Positions 17,138-25,844 of a stretch of DNA of 64,000 nt are shown here, piece after piece. Source of the stretch: Lachnospiraceae bacterium (GTDB lineage: Bacteria > Bacillota > Clostridia > Lachnospirales > Lachnospiraceae); the NCBI GenBank assembly GCA_910574805.1, contig CAJTCV010000009.1, positions 124,001-188,000 of the forward strand, read 5' to 3'. Position 1 is the stretch's first letter. Each line of letters opens with the position of its first letter. Position numbers and translations under genes: made by a program. The notes below the pieces were generated by a model, which was not told the origin of the DNA, made no database searches, and saw only the letters and a program-made list of their open reading frames with translations.

Positions 17138-17165
17138 TGTGAGAAAATTGTGTGGAAAATGTGAG
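17138..17165. promoter_or_regulatory. Triple direct-repeat box upstream of methyltransferase gene
   Basis: TGTGAG at 17138, TGTGTG at 17149 and TGTGAG at 17160: three half-sites in an exact 11-base step, one helical turn. The same half-site and step occur before the response regulator gene at 14.1 kb. Confidence 0.72.
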
Positions 17166-17189
17166 AAAATCATATCATTTATCAGATAC

Positions 17190-17216
17190 AGAAACAGCGC
17201 CCCCCGCAGGGGCGCC
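17190..17216 (-). terminator. Terminator after fructose-bisphosphate aldolase
   Basis: On the minus strand GGCGCCCC pairs with GGGGCGC around a small loop and is followed by TGTTTC. It lies 65 bases after the aldolase stop. Confidence 0.65.
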
Positions 17217-17281
17217 GTTCATCATATGGCACACAGAACTGGGAATATGCGCTCTCTTTCCGGCCATTTCAGGTCTGTCAC

Positions 17282-18220
17282 TCAGGCTTTGCCTTCGGAG
17301 CCGAGCACATCTTTGATCTTGTGCATAACGACCGTCTTCACGTTGGCACGTCCAACTTTCAGATACTCACGCGGGTCGAATGCAGCCGGATTGGTCCACA
17401 TTACCTCACGGATACCTGCCGTCATACCAAGACGAAGGTCAGAGTCGATGTTGATCTTGCAGACTGCAGATCTTGCTGCCTGACGAAGCTGCTCTTCCGG
17501 AACGCCGATGGCATCCTTCAGTGCGCCGCCGTGCTCATTGATGATCTTCACGAATTCCTGCGGAACGGAAGATGCACCATGAAGAACAATGGGGAACTCC
17601 GGAATTCTCTTCTCAATCTCAGCAAGAATATCGAAGCGGAGCTGCGGATTGGTACCCGGTTTGAATTTATATGCACCGTGGCTGGTTCCGATAGCGATTG
17701 CCAGGGAATCCACGCCTGTGCGGGTCACGAACTCTTCTACTTCATCCGGCTGTGTGTAAGCAGCATCTGCATCGGATACGTTGACTGCATCCTCGATACC
17801 AGCCAGTCTTCCAAGCTCTGCCTCTACCACAACGCCTCTCTCATGGGCATACTCTACGACTTTCTTCGTCAGCTCGATGTTGGTCTCGAAATCGTGATGA
17901 GAACCGTCGATCATAACGGAAGTAAATCCGCCGTCGATACAGGATTTGCAGATCTCGAAATCAGCGCCGTGATCCAGATGAAGCGCGATGGGAAGGTCCG
18001 GAGCTTCCACAAGAACAGCCTCAACCAGCTTCACCAGATAGTTATGCTTTGCGTACTTTCTTGCGCCTGCGGATACCTGTAAGATGATCGGGGAATTCAG
18101 CTCGATGGCAGCGTCAGCAATACCCTGAACGATCTCCATGTTGTTCACGTTGAATGCACCGATGGCATACCCGCCTTCATAGGCTTTTTTGAACATTTCT
18201 TTGGTTGTAACTAATGGCAT
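17282..18220 (-). CDS. fba: Class II fructose-bisphosphate aldolase
   Basis: A 312-residue zinc-dependent aldolase that interconverts fructose 1,6-bisphosphate with dihydroxyacetone phosphate and glyceraldehyde 3-phosphate. It shows GAFNVNNMEIVQG, the catalytic Asp83 with zinc ligand His84 (ALHLDHGADF), VMIDGSHHDFE, GTSHGAYK and VLHGASSVP, and the Asp-rich INIDSDLR phosphate loop. It stands alone with its own terminator; there is no sign of an operon. The sequence gives no support for a tagatose-specific role, although that subfamily is similar. Central glycolysis is the likely function. Confidence 0.93.
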   Translation of the reverse strand: MPLVTTKEMFKKAYEGGYAIGAFNVNNMEIVQGIADAAIELNSPIILQVSAGARKYAKHNYLVKLVEAVLVEAPDLPIALHLDHGADFEICKSCIDGGFTSVMIDGSHHDFETNIELTKKVVEYAHERGVVVEAELGRLAGIEDAVNVSDADAAYTQPDEVEEFVTRTGVDSLAIAIGTSHGAYKFKPGTNPQLRFDILAEIEKRIPEFPIVLHGASSVPQEFVKIINEHGGALKDAIGVPEEQLRQAARSAVCKINIDSDLRLGMTAGIREVMWTNPAAFDPREYLKVGRANVKTVVMHKIKDVLGSEGKA

Positions 18221-18314
18221 AGTCAGTCATCCTTTCTCTATCCAAAATTTGGCACCTCCGTGCCGATACTCCTATTTTACTACATTTCATGGAAATCAAC
18301 AAGGTGTTTTTTTC

Positions 18315-18352
18315 AAAAGCCTCCCGCAGTCATTCACTGCAGAAGGCTTTTC
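18315..18352 (-). terminator. Terminator of the glycoside-type operon
   Basis: AAAAGCCT and AGGCTTTT form the outer stem with a T-rich flank on the minus strand side. It starts six bases after the stop of the last gene of the cluster at 18358. Confidence 0.7.
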
Positions 18353-18357
18353 CAGAA

Positions 18358-19266
18358 TCACATATACTGCCGCAGATACCGGCAGGACAATTCGATCCCC
18401 TTTTTCGTGTCTTCCATGGATCCTTCAAACGCCCGGTCTTCGCATTCGATGCAGGCATCTCCCTGATATCCGATCTCATTCAGCCTGGTAATCAGCCCCG
18501 GGAAATCCACCTCCCCCAGCCCCGGCATCTTGGGCCTGTGCCAGAGAGAAGGATACGAGAATCTTCCATATTCTTCCACCATTTCCTGATCGATCCGGAT
18601 ATCTTTCAGATGCACATGAAAGATCCGGTCCGGGAAATCTGTCACCGGCTTCCACTCGGTCATCCCCTGGAGCACCAGATGAGACGGATCGTAACAAAGG
18701 CCTATATTGGGACTCATCCGGAACATTTCCCGCCATACATACGGTGTCGTGGCCACATTGTTCCCCCCGGGCCACTCATCCTCCGTATACAACATGGGAC
18801 AGTTTTCAATGGCAATACGCACTCCTTTTTCCTCCGCCAGCTTCAGGATCGGCGGCCACGCTTCCTTCATCAGCGCGATGTTCTCATCCACTGTTTTATT
18901 TTTATTTTTCCCGATAAAGGTCGTTACAAGATCCACCTTCATCATGGATGCCGCAAGAATCACTTTTTTGGTATGCTCAATGGATACCCGTGCCGCTTCC
19001 GCATCATCAGACAGCACGTTGGGAAAATACCCAAGACATGCGATTCGGATCCCTCTGGAGGCCGCATAATTTACATAATATTCTGCTTTTTCCTCTGTCA
19101 GATCTTCCACGTCAATATGCGTAACTCCGGCATATCTGCGGTCTGCTCTCCCTTTGGGCCAGCAGCACACCTCCAGCGACTGAAAACCTGCTTTTGCAGC
19201 ATAGTCCACCATTTCCTCATAGTTCAAATCGGCAAGAATCGCCGTATGTAACCCCAGTTTCATCAT
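18358..19266 (-). CDS. Xylose-isomerase-like TIM barrel (sugar phosphate isomerase/epimerase)
   Basis: A 302-residue protein of the AP-endonuclease 2/xylose-isomerase-like superfamily. The four divalent-metal ligands are visible as Glu in IAIENCPM, Asp in LCYDPSHL, His in FHVHLKD and Glu in CIECEDR. Members that neighbour Gfo/Idh/MocA oxidoreductases commonly act on 3-keto sugars or inosose-like substrates. Here the partner oxidoreductase starts 14 bases upstream. It is the last gene of the operon before a terminator. AGGAGG lies about 10 bases before the first ATG. It could be a 3-keto-glycoside hydrolase/lyase or an epimerase; sequence does not decide. Confidence 0.85.
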   Translation of the reverse strand: MMKLGLHTAILADLNYEEMVDYAAKAGFQSLEVCCWPKGRADRRYAGVTHIDVEDLTEEKAEYYVNYAASRGIRIACLGYFPNVLSDDAEAARVSIEHTKKVILAASMMKVDLVTTFIGKNKNKTVDENIALMKEAWPPILKLAEEKGVRIAIENCPMLYTEDEWPGGNNVATTPYVWREMFRMSPNIGLCYDPSHLVLQGMTEWKPVTDFPDRIFHVHLKDIRIDQEMVEEYGRFSYPSLWHRPKMPGLGEVDFPGLITRLNEIGYQGDACIECEDRAFEGSMEDTKKGIELSCRYLRQYM

Positions 19267-19280
19267 CGTATTCTTTCCTC

Positions 19281-20435
19281 CTATATCTCCGGTATGGTGA
19301 TCTCCACCTCATGGCCCATCTCTGCAGAACGTACGATCCCGTCGATAATTGCCTGATTATAGAGAATCTCTCTGGCCGGTACCGGCGCCGGCAGCCCTTT
19401 CTTTACAGCCGTCACAAAGGAACGGACCTTTTTATAGAAGAGCTCCCCAATATCCTCTTCCTCATAGGGAAGCACTGTCTCCGTCTGAACACCTGCAACA
19501 TCATGATAGATTTTCATCGGACCGCCTACAGAGCCGTTCCAGCATTCCGTGGACGGAATCCGCAGTCCTCCTCTGGTCCCAAGGATCAGCGCATCGCCCG
19601 TGGTATCCATATGCATCGCCCAGGAGATCCGGAAATCCAGCACGATATCCCCCTCCAGCCGCACAAAGCCTGCCGCAAAATCTTCCACGGAAAATTTCTC
19701 CGCGTATTCCGGATGCAGCGCATAATAAGAGGGCTGGCTTCCAAAATATCCGGATTTATATCCGGTCACTGTCAACGGCTTTGGATATCCCACCGCATTC
19801 ATAAGCATGTCCAGAGAATAGCATCCGATATCTCCCATGGCGCCGACGCCTGCCGTGTTTTTATCAATAAACGACGTACCGAACGGCGTTGGGATTCCGT
19901 GCCTTCGTCCGCCGCCGGACTGGATATAATACACCTTTCCCAGCTCCCCGGACTGCACAATCCTGCGGATCAGCTTCATATTTTCTGCCATACGGGGCTG
20001 AAAACCGATGGAGAGCATCTTTCCGCTCTCTTTCTCGGCTCTGCACATCTCCACCGCTTCTTCCAGCGTAACGCTCATGGGCTTTTCGCAGAGAACATTC
20101 GCGCCTGCCCGGAGCGCATCGATGCTGCAGGATGCATGCACCTTGTTGGGTGTACAGATACTGACCATATCCAGCTGCTCCTTTTCAAGCATCTCCTTAT
20201 GGCTCCTGTAGCATTTCACCTGGTCCAGATTAAATTTTTTGAAAAACCTCTCTGCCTTTCCCTCTGTCAGCTCTGCTGCCGCCACAATCTCCACATCTGG
20301 ACAACGGAGCAGCGATGTCACATGGGCCTCCGTAATCCAGCCCACACCGATGATCCCGGCTCTTATCCTGTGACTGACGTCCACTTCCTCTTCTTCCGGA
20401 AGATTCACCTTAAACCGATCCAGTATTCCTGCCAT
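19281..20435 (-). CDS. Gfo/Idh/MocA-family oxidoreductase (DgpA-like)
   Basis: A 384-residue NAD(P)-dependent dehydrogenase. The Rossmann loop is GIIGVGWITEAHV near residue 28, and the active-site motif is CEKPMSV. In the C-terminal domain GDIGCYSLDML carries a substrate-side Asp. Family members next to DUF6379 proteins, such as DgpA, oxidise the 3-hydroxyl of a glycoside to a ketone so that the glycosidic bond can be cleaved. The DUF6379-TIM fusion ends 11 bases upstream, so the two should be made together. GGAGG precedes the ATG. The role in glycoside 3-oxidation is inferred from neighbourhood and family; the sugar and aglycone are unknown. Confidence 0.88.
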   Translation of the reverse strand: MAGILDRFKVNLPEEEEVDVSHRIRAGIIGVGWITEAHVTSLLRCPDVEIVAAAELTEGKAERFFKKFNLDQVKCYRSHKEMLEKEQLDMVSICTPNKVHASCSIDALRAGANVLCEKPMSVTLEEAVEMCRAEKESGKMLSIGFQPRMAENMKLIRRIVQSGELGKVYYIQSGGGRRHGIPTPFGTSFIDKNTAGVGAMGDIGCYSLDMLMNAVGYPKPLTVTGYKSGYFGSQPSYYALHPEYAEKFSVEDFAAGFVRLEGDIVLDFRISWAMHMDTTGDALILGTRGGLRIPSTECWNGSVGGPMKIYHDVAGVQTETVLPYEEEDIGELFYKKVRSFVTAVKKGLPAPVPAREILYNQAIIDGIVRSAEMGHEVEITIPEI

Positions 20436-20446
20436 TTTTTCCCCTC

Positions 20447-21856
20447 CTATTCTCCAATATATCTCTTCATCATCTCGTGATGCGCCCGGATCACCGCCAT
20501 GTTGTCAACATCCATATCCGCTTCATCGTGGAAGATCCGCTGTCCCTCATATTCCGTACAGACATAGCCGGACCAGCCCTTCTCTTTCAGAACACGGAAG
20601 ATTGTCTCATTATCGACACTGGGATCGATCTGCCTCTCCAGATCCATATCATACACCTTGGCATGAATGTGAGAGATATACGGAATATAATCGCCGATCA
20701 GCTCCGGATCACAGTAAGTACAGCTGAAAGCCTCTTTCGCCCATTCCAGATCCACATCGTTGGGATTCATGGTACGTATTTTCTCCATCGCCTGCTCATA
20801 CGTCATTCTTGAGCTGTATGCTTCATGTATATATGCTACGATCTCCGGCGTCGCCCCATGCTTCAGAGCCTTCTTCTCACGCGCCGGTACAGGCTTCTCC
20901 ATAAAAATCCCAAAATCCGGGATAATAGAGAAATACTTCGTTCCTGTGCGTTTGATGAAATCAATATACCGATCCACCCATTCTGTCCCCAGCTGAAACG
21001 GCGGATGGATCTCCAGCCCCATCACCACATTGTACTGCTCCGCGCAGGGCAGCGCTTTCTCGATGATGTTCAGAGGGATCGTATAGACGACCCGCAGAAA
21101 ACGAAATCCAAGTCTCGCTGCAAGACGGATATTCGTCTCCATGATCTCCACCGCCTGCTCTTCTGATATATCGATTCCGTCGATGATCTGTCCGTCCATG
21201 AACATATCATAGCAGACCGGCTCCGTACCATATTTTTCCATCCACGTAAACCACTGATCCACCCAGCTCTGAGGCGGATTTGGAAAATTCGGGATGATCG
21301 CCTCTGAGATGATCTCGACTCCTTTTGCACCCAGCTCAGACACTGCACGAATACACCCTTCCGCATCCAGTTTTCCAAGATAATACTCATCCTGATAGCT
21401 GTAGAAAGAGACTCCCCGCCTGATCCTGGGCGGCACCTTCACCGGGGGCATAAGCATAAGCTTTTTCTCCCAGTTGGCACAGAACATAACTGGAGGAATG
21501 TTCATCCCGTTCACGATCCGAACTGCTTCATGCACCTTAACTGTATGCTGTCCATCCGGCAGTCCTCCCTCCTTCTCCACCCTCAGATATGCGATCTCTC
21601 CAAAATCCCAGTGTACATCCGTCCGCCCTCTCATCTCTTCATAAGTGTATGGAATGTCCCGAAGTGTAAAATGAATCTGCTCTTTGGGATACCTCTGCCC
21701 ATCCACTTCCACTTCATAGTCGTCAACAATTGCCAGATTCACACCGCGGTAATAGCTCACTTTGATACCGATCTGAAATCCCGTGATCTTTCCGTCCTCT
21801 TCCAGATTACAGAATGTCTCATCACAGATAAAATATTTGTCAAACATATTCGCCAT
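20447..21856 (-). CDS. DUF6379 (C-glycoside deglycosidase beta) fused to metal-dependent TIM barrel (alpha)
   Basis: A 469-residue two-domain protein. Residues 1 to about 135 (MFDKYFICDETFCNLEEDGK, then YYRGV, VDG and GGLPDGQHTV) match my recollection of DUF6379, the small beta subunit of C-glycoside deglycosidases such as DgpB. Residues from about 148 form a xylose-isomerase-like barrel with metal ligands Glu282 (MGLEIHPP), Asp314 (IIPDFGI), His396 or 398 (SHIHAK) and Glu435 (VCTEYEG), as in the alpha subunit. In DgpB/DgpC these are separate chains. AGGAGG 8 bases upstream fixes the start. It lies between the 3-oxidase-like gene and another barrel gene. Cleavage of a 3-keto C- or O-glycoside is the best inference. 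Confidence 0.85.
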   Translation of the reverse strand: MANMFDKYFICDETFCNLEEDGKITGFQIGIKVSYYRGVNLAIVDDYEVEVDGQRYPKEQIHFTLRDIPYTYEEMRGRTDVHWDFGEIAYLRVEKEGGLPDGQHTVKVHEAVRIVNGMNIPPVMFCANWEKKLMLMPPVKVPPRIRRGVSFYSYQDEYYLGKLDAEGCIRAVSELGAKGVEIISEAIIPNFPNPPQSWVDQWFTWMEKYGTEPVCYDMFMDGQIIDGIDISEEQAVEIMETNIRLAARLGFRFLRVVYTIPLNIIEKALPCAEQYNVVMGLEIHPPFQLGTEWVDRYIDFIKRTGTKYFSIIPDFGIFMEKPVPAREKKALKHGATPEIVAYIHEAYSSRMTYEQAMEKIRTMNPNDVDLEWAKEAFSCTYCDPELIGDYIPYISHIHAKVYDMDLERQIDPSVDNETIFRVLKEKGWSGYVCTEYEGQRIFHDEADMDVDNMAVIRAHHEMMKRYIGE

Positions 21857-21913
21857 AGCTCTTTCCTCCTGATCCCAGTCCCGCATCCGCCATCTCCGGA
21901 CAGATGCCTTTTT

Positions 21914-22687
21914 TCAATCATCCTTTTGTCCGCCCTGTTCCAGAAGCCTCCTGACCATACCAAGGCCGTCTCTCACCGGTACGGACGGGAAATATTCCAG
22001 GCCGACCCAGCGGGAATATCCCGCATCCCTGATCTTTTGCAGAACATAACCATAATGAATCTCACTTTTATGAAGTTCCTGGCGGCCCGGAACCCCTGCT
22101 GCATGGAAATGTCCAATCTTCTCCAGATTCGGAAGGATCCTTGCAAGCAGATCCCCTTCCGATATCTGCTGATGATAAATATCATAGAGCATCTTCACGG
22201 ACGGACTTCCCACCTCGTCCAGAATCTCAAATGTCTCATCTGCAGACGTCAGATAATTGTCCGGACGATTCACCCTTCGGTTGGAGGCCTCCAGAACGAC
22301 CATGAAACCTTCTTCCTCCAGCATCGGCGCCGCCTCTTTCAGTCCTGCCACAATCGATGCGTGCTGCACGTTTCGCGGCGCTCCCGTATCATCGCCGGAA
22401 AGCACCGTAATCCGGTTCCCGCCCAGCCGTTTTCCCAGCTCCACAGCCGACTCCAGGCTCTTCAGAAACCGTCCCCTCTGCCTCTCATCCGTCAGGGAGA
22501 CCAGTTCACAGTTAAAATTTACAAGCTGCAGGCCAAGAGCTTCCTTCAGCTCTGCCATCTCTCCCATATCCCAGTTCTCTGCACTCCAGAACTCAACCCC
22601 CCAAAAACCGCATTCCCTGATCTCGCGCAGCGCATCCCGAAGCTCTGCGCCTTTATAAAGTGTATCGATACATGGGCATATCCGCAT
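21914..22687 (-). CDS. Hydroxypyruvate-isomerase-like TIM barrel
   Basis: A 257-residue xylose-isomerase-like barrel of Hyi/OtnI type. The signature of that branch is seen in MLYDIYHQQISEGDL and GHFHAAGVPGRQE, and the metal Glu residues are in VVLEASN and VGLEYFPS. Members isomerise hydroxypyruvate, or 2-oxo-tetronates in OtnI. The start at 22687 is set by AAAGGAGGG six bases upstream, a site that begins right after the stop of the ABC ATPase gene. The gene lies between the importer and the DUF6379 fusion, so the substrate is probably a keto sugar from the same glycoside pathway rather than hydroxypyruvate. Confidence 0.83.
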   Translation of the reverse strand: MRICPCIDTLYKGAELRDALREIRECGFWGVEFWSAENWDMGEMAELKEALGLQLVNFNCELVSLTDERQRGRFLKSLESAVELGKRLGGNRITVLSGDDTGAPRNVQHASIVAGLKEAAPMLEEEGFMVVLEASNRRVNRPDNYLTSADETFEILDEVGSPSVKMLYDIYHQQISEGDLLARILPNLEKIGHFHAAGVPGRQELHKSEIHYGYVLQKIRDAGYSRWVGLEYFPSVPVRDGLGMVRRLLEQGGQKDD

Positions 22688-22701
22688 CCGCTCCCTCCTT
22701 T

Positions 22702-23442
22702 CTACCACCATTTGATCAGCTCCGTCACCTGCTCGCGGACTTCTATAAACCGTTTTTCCGTTACGACTCTTGGCCTTGACAGAGGATTTGCCATCATCTG
22801 CTTGATCGTTGTGGGTTTATTGGTCAGAATCAGGATGTCCTCGCTGATGTAGACCGCCTCCTCGATATTATGTGTGATAAAGATAATCGTTGTTCCAAGC
22901 TTTTTCCAAAGACCGATCAATTCATCCTCCAGCTTGAAGCGCAGCTCGATATCAAGCTGTCCATAGGGCTCATCCATCAGAAGAATGTCCGGTTTTGTAG
23001 CAAAGGCGCGGGCAATCACCACCCGCTGGAGCATGGACGCAGAAAGCTGACTGGGATAATAGTTCCGGAATTTCTGAAGCCCCACCATCTCAATGACTTC
23101 ATCCACGCTTTCTTTTATCTCTGCTTCCGGTTTCTTTTTGATCCGAAGCCCAAAAGCCACATTTTCTTCTACCGTCAGCCAGGGCATGGTGGAATATTCC
23201 TGAAAAATATAGGAAACATTATGTTTTCTCAAGTCTACAGGCTCCCCGTCCACCAGAATCTCTCCGGAGGTCGGCTCGTACAGCCTTGTAATACAGTTCA
23301 AAAACGTCGTCTTCCCGCAGCCGGTGGGCCCGACCACACACAGAAACTGCCCTTTTTTCACATCAAAGGATATATCATCCAGCACAAGCAGATCACCAAA
23401 TTTCTTTGTCAGACTTTTTACTCTTACCTTCATGTCATTCAT
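22702..23442 (-). CDS. Taurine/nitrate-type ABC ATPase with altered signature motif
   Basis: A 246-residue ATPase of the SsuB/TauB/NrtD class. Walker A is GPTGCGKTT, Walker B ILLMDEPYGQLD and the switch His is in FITHN. The signature motif reads LSASMLQRV in place of LSGGxxQR, so the composite site that uses it should be weak. Its partner, encoded 12 bases upstream, has a normal LSGGMQQRV, and the two probably form a heterodimer with one consensus and one degenerate site. It energises the two SsuC-like permeases of this operon. Confidence 0.92.
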   Translation of the reverse strand: MNDMKVRVKSLTKKFGDLLVLDDISFDVKKGQFLCVVGPTGCGKTTFLNCITRLYEPTSGEILVDGEPVDLRKHNVSYIFQEYSTMPWLTVEENVAFGLRIKKKPEAEIKESVDEVIEMVGLQKFRNYYPSQLSASMLQRVVIARAFATKPDILLMDEPYGQLDIELRFKLEDELIGLWKKLGTTIIFITHNIEEAVYISEDILILTNKPTTIKQMMANPLSRPRVVTEKRFIEVREQVTELIKWW

Positions 23443-23454
23443 TCCGGCGCCTCC

Positions 23455-24231
23455 TTATAATGTCTTATCCACGATGCTCTGGATCTCTGTCCGGAGCTCC
23501 AGAAATCTGTCATCGGTATAATTCCGCGGGCGCGGCAGATCGATCTGGTACTCTTTTTTCACACTGGTGGGACAGTTTGTCAGCACTACCACCCGGTCTG
23601 CCAGATAAACTGCCTCTTCGATATTATTTGTCACAAAGACGACGGTCCGTTTTTCCTTCTCCCATATTCGGATGATCTCTTCCTGCATGAGATACCTCGT
23701 CTGTGCATCCAGATGTCCGAAGGGTTCGTCCATAAAAAGCACGGACGGTTCATTGCAGTACGCCCGGGCGATTCCCACCCGCTGCTGCATTCCGCCGGAG
23801 AGCTGATTGGGAAATTTGTCCTCAAATCCCTGAAGGCCCACCAGATCGATATAATACTGCGCCTTCTCCCGGCGTTCCTTTTTGCTCATTCCTCTGGCTC
23901 TCGGGCCGTATTCCACATTCTGCATAACCGTATACCAGGGAAACAGTGCCGTCGTCTGATAGACAAAACCCCGGTCCGGACCCGGCGTGCTGACCTCCTT
24001 TCCGTTGACGGTAACCGTTCCGGAGGTGGCTGTTTCCAGACCTGCCATGACGTTCAGAACCGTCGTCTTCCCGCACTGACCCGGGCCGAAGAGAACGACA
24101 AATTCATTCTTCCGGACCTTAAGATCAAGATCTCTGATGACAGGCGTACTGGTCATCCTGGTAAAAAAGGTCTTTTCCACATGGCTGCACTGAATCATCA
24201 CTTCTATTTTCCCCGTGTTGTCCATCTGCAT
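23455..24231 (-). CDS. Taurine/nitrate-type ABC ATPase
   Basis: A 258-residue ATPase with Walker A GPGQCGKTT, a canonical signature LSGGMQQRVGIARAY, Walker B VLFMDEPFGHLD and the D-loop. In the switch region Asn replaces the usual His (VFVTNNIEEAV), which is noteworthy because the other ATPase keeps FITHN. The start at 24231 overlaps the permease gene by 28 bases and has GGAGG 7 bases upstream; an ATG at 24198 is a weaker alternative. Two dissimilar ATPases, each with a different defect, suggest an obligate heterodimer. Confidence 0.9.
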   Translation of the reverse strand: MQMDNTGKIEVMIQCSHVEKTFFTRMTSTPVIRDLDLKVRKNEFVVLFGPGQCGKTTVLNVMAGLETATSGTVTVNGKEVSTPGPDRGFVYQTTALFPWYTVMQNVEYGPRARGMSKKERREKAQYYIDLVGLQGFEDKFPNQLSGGMQQRVGIARAYCNEPSVLFMDEPFGHLDAQTRYLMQEEIIRIWEKEKRTVVFVTNNIEEAVYLADRVVVLTNCPTSVKKEYQIDLPRPRNYTDDRFLELRTEIQSIVDKTL

Positions 24232-24995
24232 AATTTCGCCTCCACTCCTCTCATCGATGCTGCCAGAATAAATCCAATGATACCGATCGTAAGGATTCCC
24301 ACCAGCTCCTGCAGGATGTCATTATTATCCATCCCGCGAATAATAATCCATCCCACACCTGCAGATGACCGGATCATCTCGGATGCCACCACCTGGCCCC
24401 ACGCTGCCGTCAGTCCGTTCTGCAGTCCGGAAAAAATATACGGCACCGCACAGGGAAGTGTAATGGTACGGAAGATAAAGCCGTCATTGGCTCCCAGCAT
24501 CCTTGCCGCGCCCACCAGCACCGGATCCGCTGACCGGGCTCCTGCATACGCATTCTGCAGCACGGACAGGAATGTCGCCAGAAAGACAAGGAAATACTTG
24601 GAAGCATCTCCGATCCCGAACCACAGGATCGCAAGCGGGATCCATGCCACCGGCGGAATCGGACGGATAATGTTAAAAAGCGGCATTACAATCGCATCCG
24701 CGATCCGGTAGGTTCCCATTACGATTCCAAGTACGATCGCCACTGCAGAGGCCACCGTGTAACCGATCAGGATTCTGCGAAGGCTGGACCACATATGCAT
24801 GGGGAGAACCGCTTTGCCGTACGGCTTTACAAAACGGCGGAAAAATTCCGCAAATGTCTCTGCCGGCCCCGGAAGAAAATCTCCCATGCCTGTAAAAACT
24901 GTCACCGCCTGCCACAGCATGCAGAACGCCGCGAGCGCAATCACTGCCGACCCGATCTTTACTGTCCATTCATTTTTTAATATTTTACGCATCAT
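24204..24995 (-). CDS. SsuC/TauC-type ABC permease 1
   Basis: A 263-residue permease of the BPD_transp_1 class with about six membrane segments and the EAA-like loop GARSADPVLVGAARMLGANDG that contacts the ATPase. It overlaps the gene before it by 11 bases and the gene after it by 28, so translation is coupled. With the second permease it makes a heterodimeric channel. Importers of this branch carry small organic compounds such as sulfonates, aromatic acids or pyrimidine precursors. Here a plant aromatic glycoside or aglycone is a plausible cargo, from context only. Confidence 0.9.
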   Translation of the reverse strand: MMRKILKNEWTVKIGSAVIALAAFCMLWQAVTVFTGMGDFLPGPAETFAEFFRRFVKPYGKAVLPMHMWSSLRRILIGYTVASAVAIVLGIVMGTYRIADAIVMPLFNIIRPIPPVAWIPLAILWFGIGDASKYFLVFLATFLSVLQNAYAGARSADPVLVGAARMLGANDGFIFRTITLPCAVPYIFSGLQNGLTAAWGQVVASEMIRSSAGVGWIIIRGMDNNDILQELVGILTIGIIGFILAASMRGVEAKLCRWTTRGK

Positions 24996-25773
24996 GTGTC
25001 TGCCCCTTTACCACTGCCCGTTCTATGATTCCGATGATCCAGGTCAGAACCGATCCGATAAATCCGATCATCAGCATTCCCACAATGATCACATCCGGCC
25101 GGTAGATCCCCCGGCACTGCTGGATCATATACCCAAGGCCGCTGGAAGACGCGATCAGCTCCGCCGCCACGATGGACATCCAGGCGCTTCCCAGAGCCAC
25201 GCGGATCCCGGTCATAATATGCGGAAGCGCAGTGGGGATTGCCACTTTAAAGAGCATCTGCCGCCTGGTGGCTCCGAAGGTCCTGGCCACCCACATATGC
25301 ACTTCCCTCGTCTGCTTCACTCCCGCATACGCATTGAGTACGCAGGGCGTCAGAGCCGCCACGAAAATCGTAACTGCCTTGGACATAAAACCGATCCCCA
25401 GAAGGATAATCAGAAGCGGCGCCCAGGCAAGCCCCGGGATGGCTTTGACAAAATCGAATACCGGCCTTGCCAGCAGATCCACCGGACGATACCACGCCAT
25501 CAGGATCCCCAGTGGAACTCCTATGATGATCCCCATTGCATAACCGCTCAGAGCCACCCGCAGACTGGACCACATATGCTGGAGCAGGGTTCCGCCGTCA
25601 GGAGATTTGTTCGTAAATTTGTCAATAAAAGTATGCAGAACCTTAACCGGTCCCGGTAAAGTAATATCCGTTGTCAACTGCAGGATATCCGTACACAGAT
25701 ACCAGACGGCAATAAACCCGATCACAGAACAGCAGGAGATCACCTTAAACTTCAAATCACTGTTTTTTTCCAT
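24985..25773 (-). CDS. SsuC/TauC-type ABC permease 2
   Basis: A 262-residue permease with six predicted membrane segments, related to permease 1. The cytoplasmic loop YAGVKQTREVHMWVARTFGA and the motif PTALPHIMTGIRVALGSAW are those of the SsuC/TauC/NrtB group. GGAGG precedes the ATG by about 5 bases. It follows the binding-protein gene by 71 bases. The presence of two different permeases with two different ATPases indicates a fully heteromeric importer. Confidence 0.9.
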   Translation of the reverse strand: MEKNSDLKFKVISCCSVIGFIAVWYLCTDILQLTTDITLPGPVKVLHTFIDKFTNKSPDGGTLLQHMWSSLRVALSGYAMGIIIGVPLGILMAWYRPVDLLARPVFDFVKAIPGLAWAPLLIILLGIGFMSKAVTIFVAALTPCVLNAYAGVKQTREVHMWVARTFGATRRQMLFKVAIPTALPHIMTGIRVALGSAWMSIVAAELIASSSGLGYMIQQCRGIYRPDVIIVGMLMIGFIGSVLTWIIGIIERAVVKGQTHDA

Positions 25774-25844
25774 ATACCCTCCATCCGCGGGAGAACCGCG
25801 AAGCCAGGGCCTGTGCCCCGGCCCGCGCGTTCTCTTCTGAAGCT

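Noticed and set aside
19194-20480. 428-codon open frame on the plus strand
   Set aside because: Antisense shadow of the Gfo/Idh/MocA gene and its neighbour.
21530-22852. 440-codon open frame on the plus strand
   Set aside because: Antisense to the DUF6379 fusion, the Hyi-like gene and part of an ATPase gene; no start site or domain.
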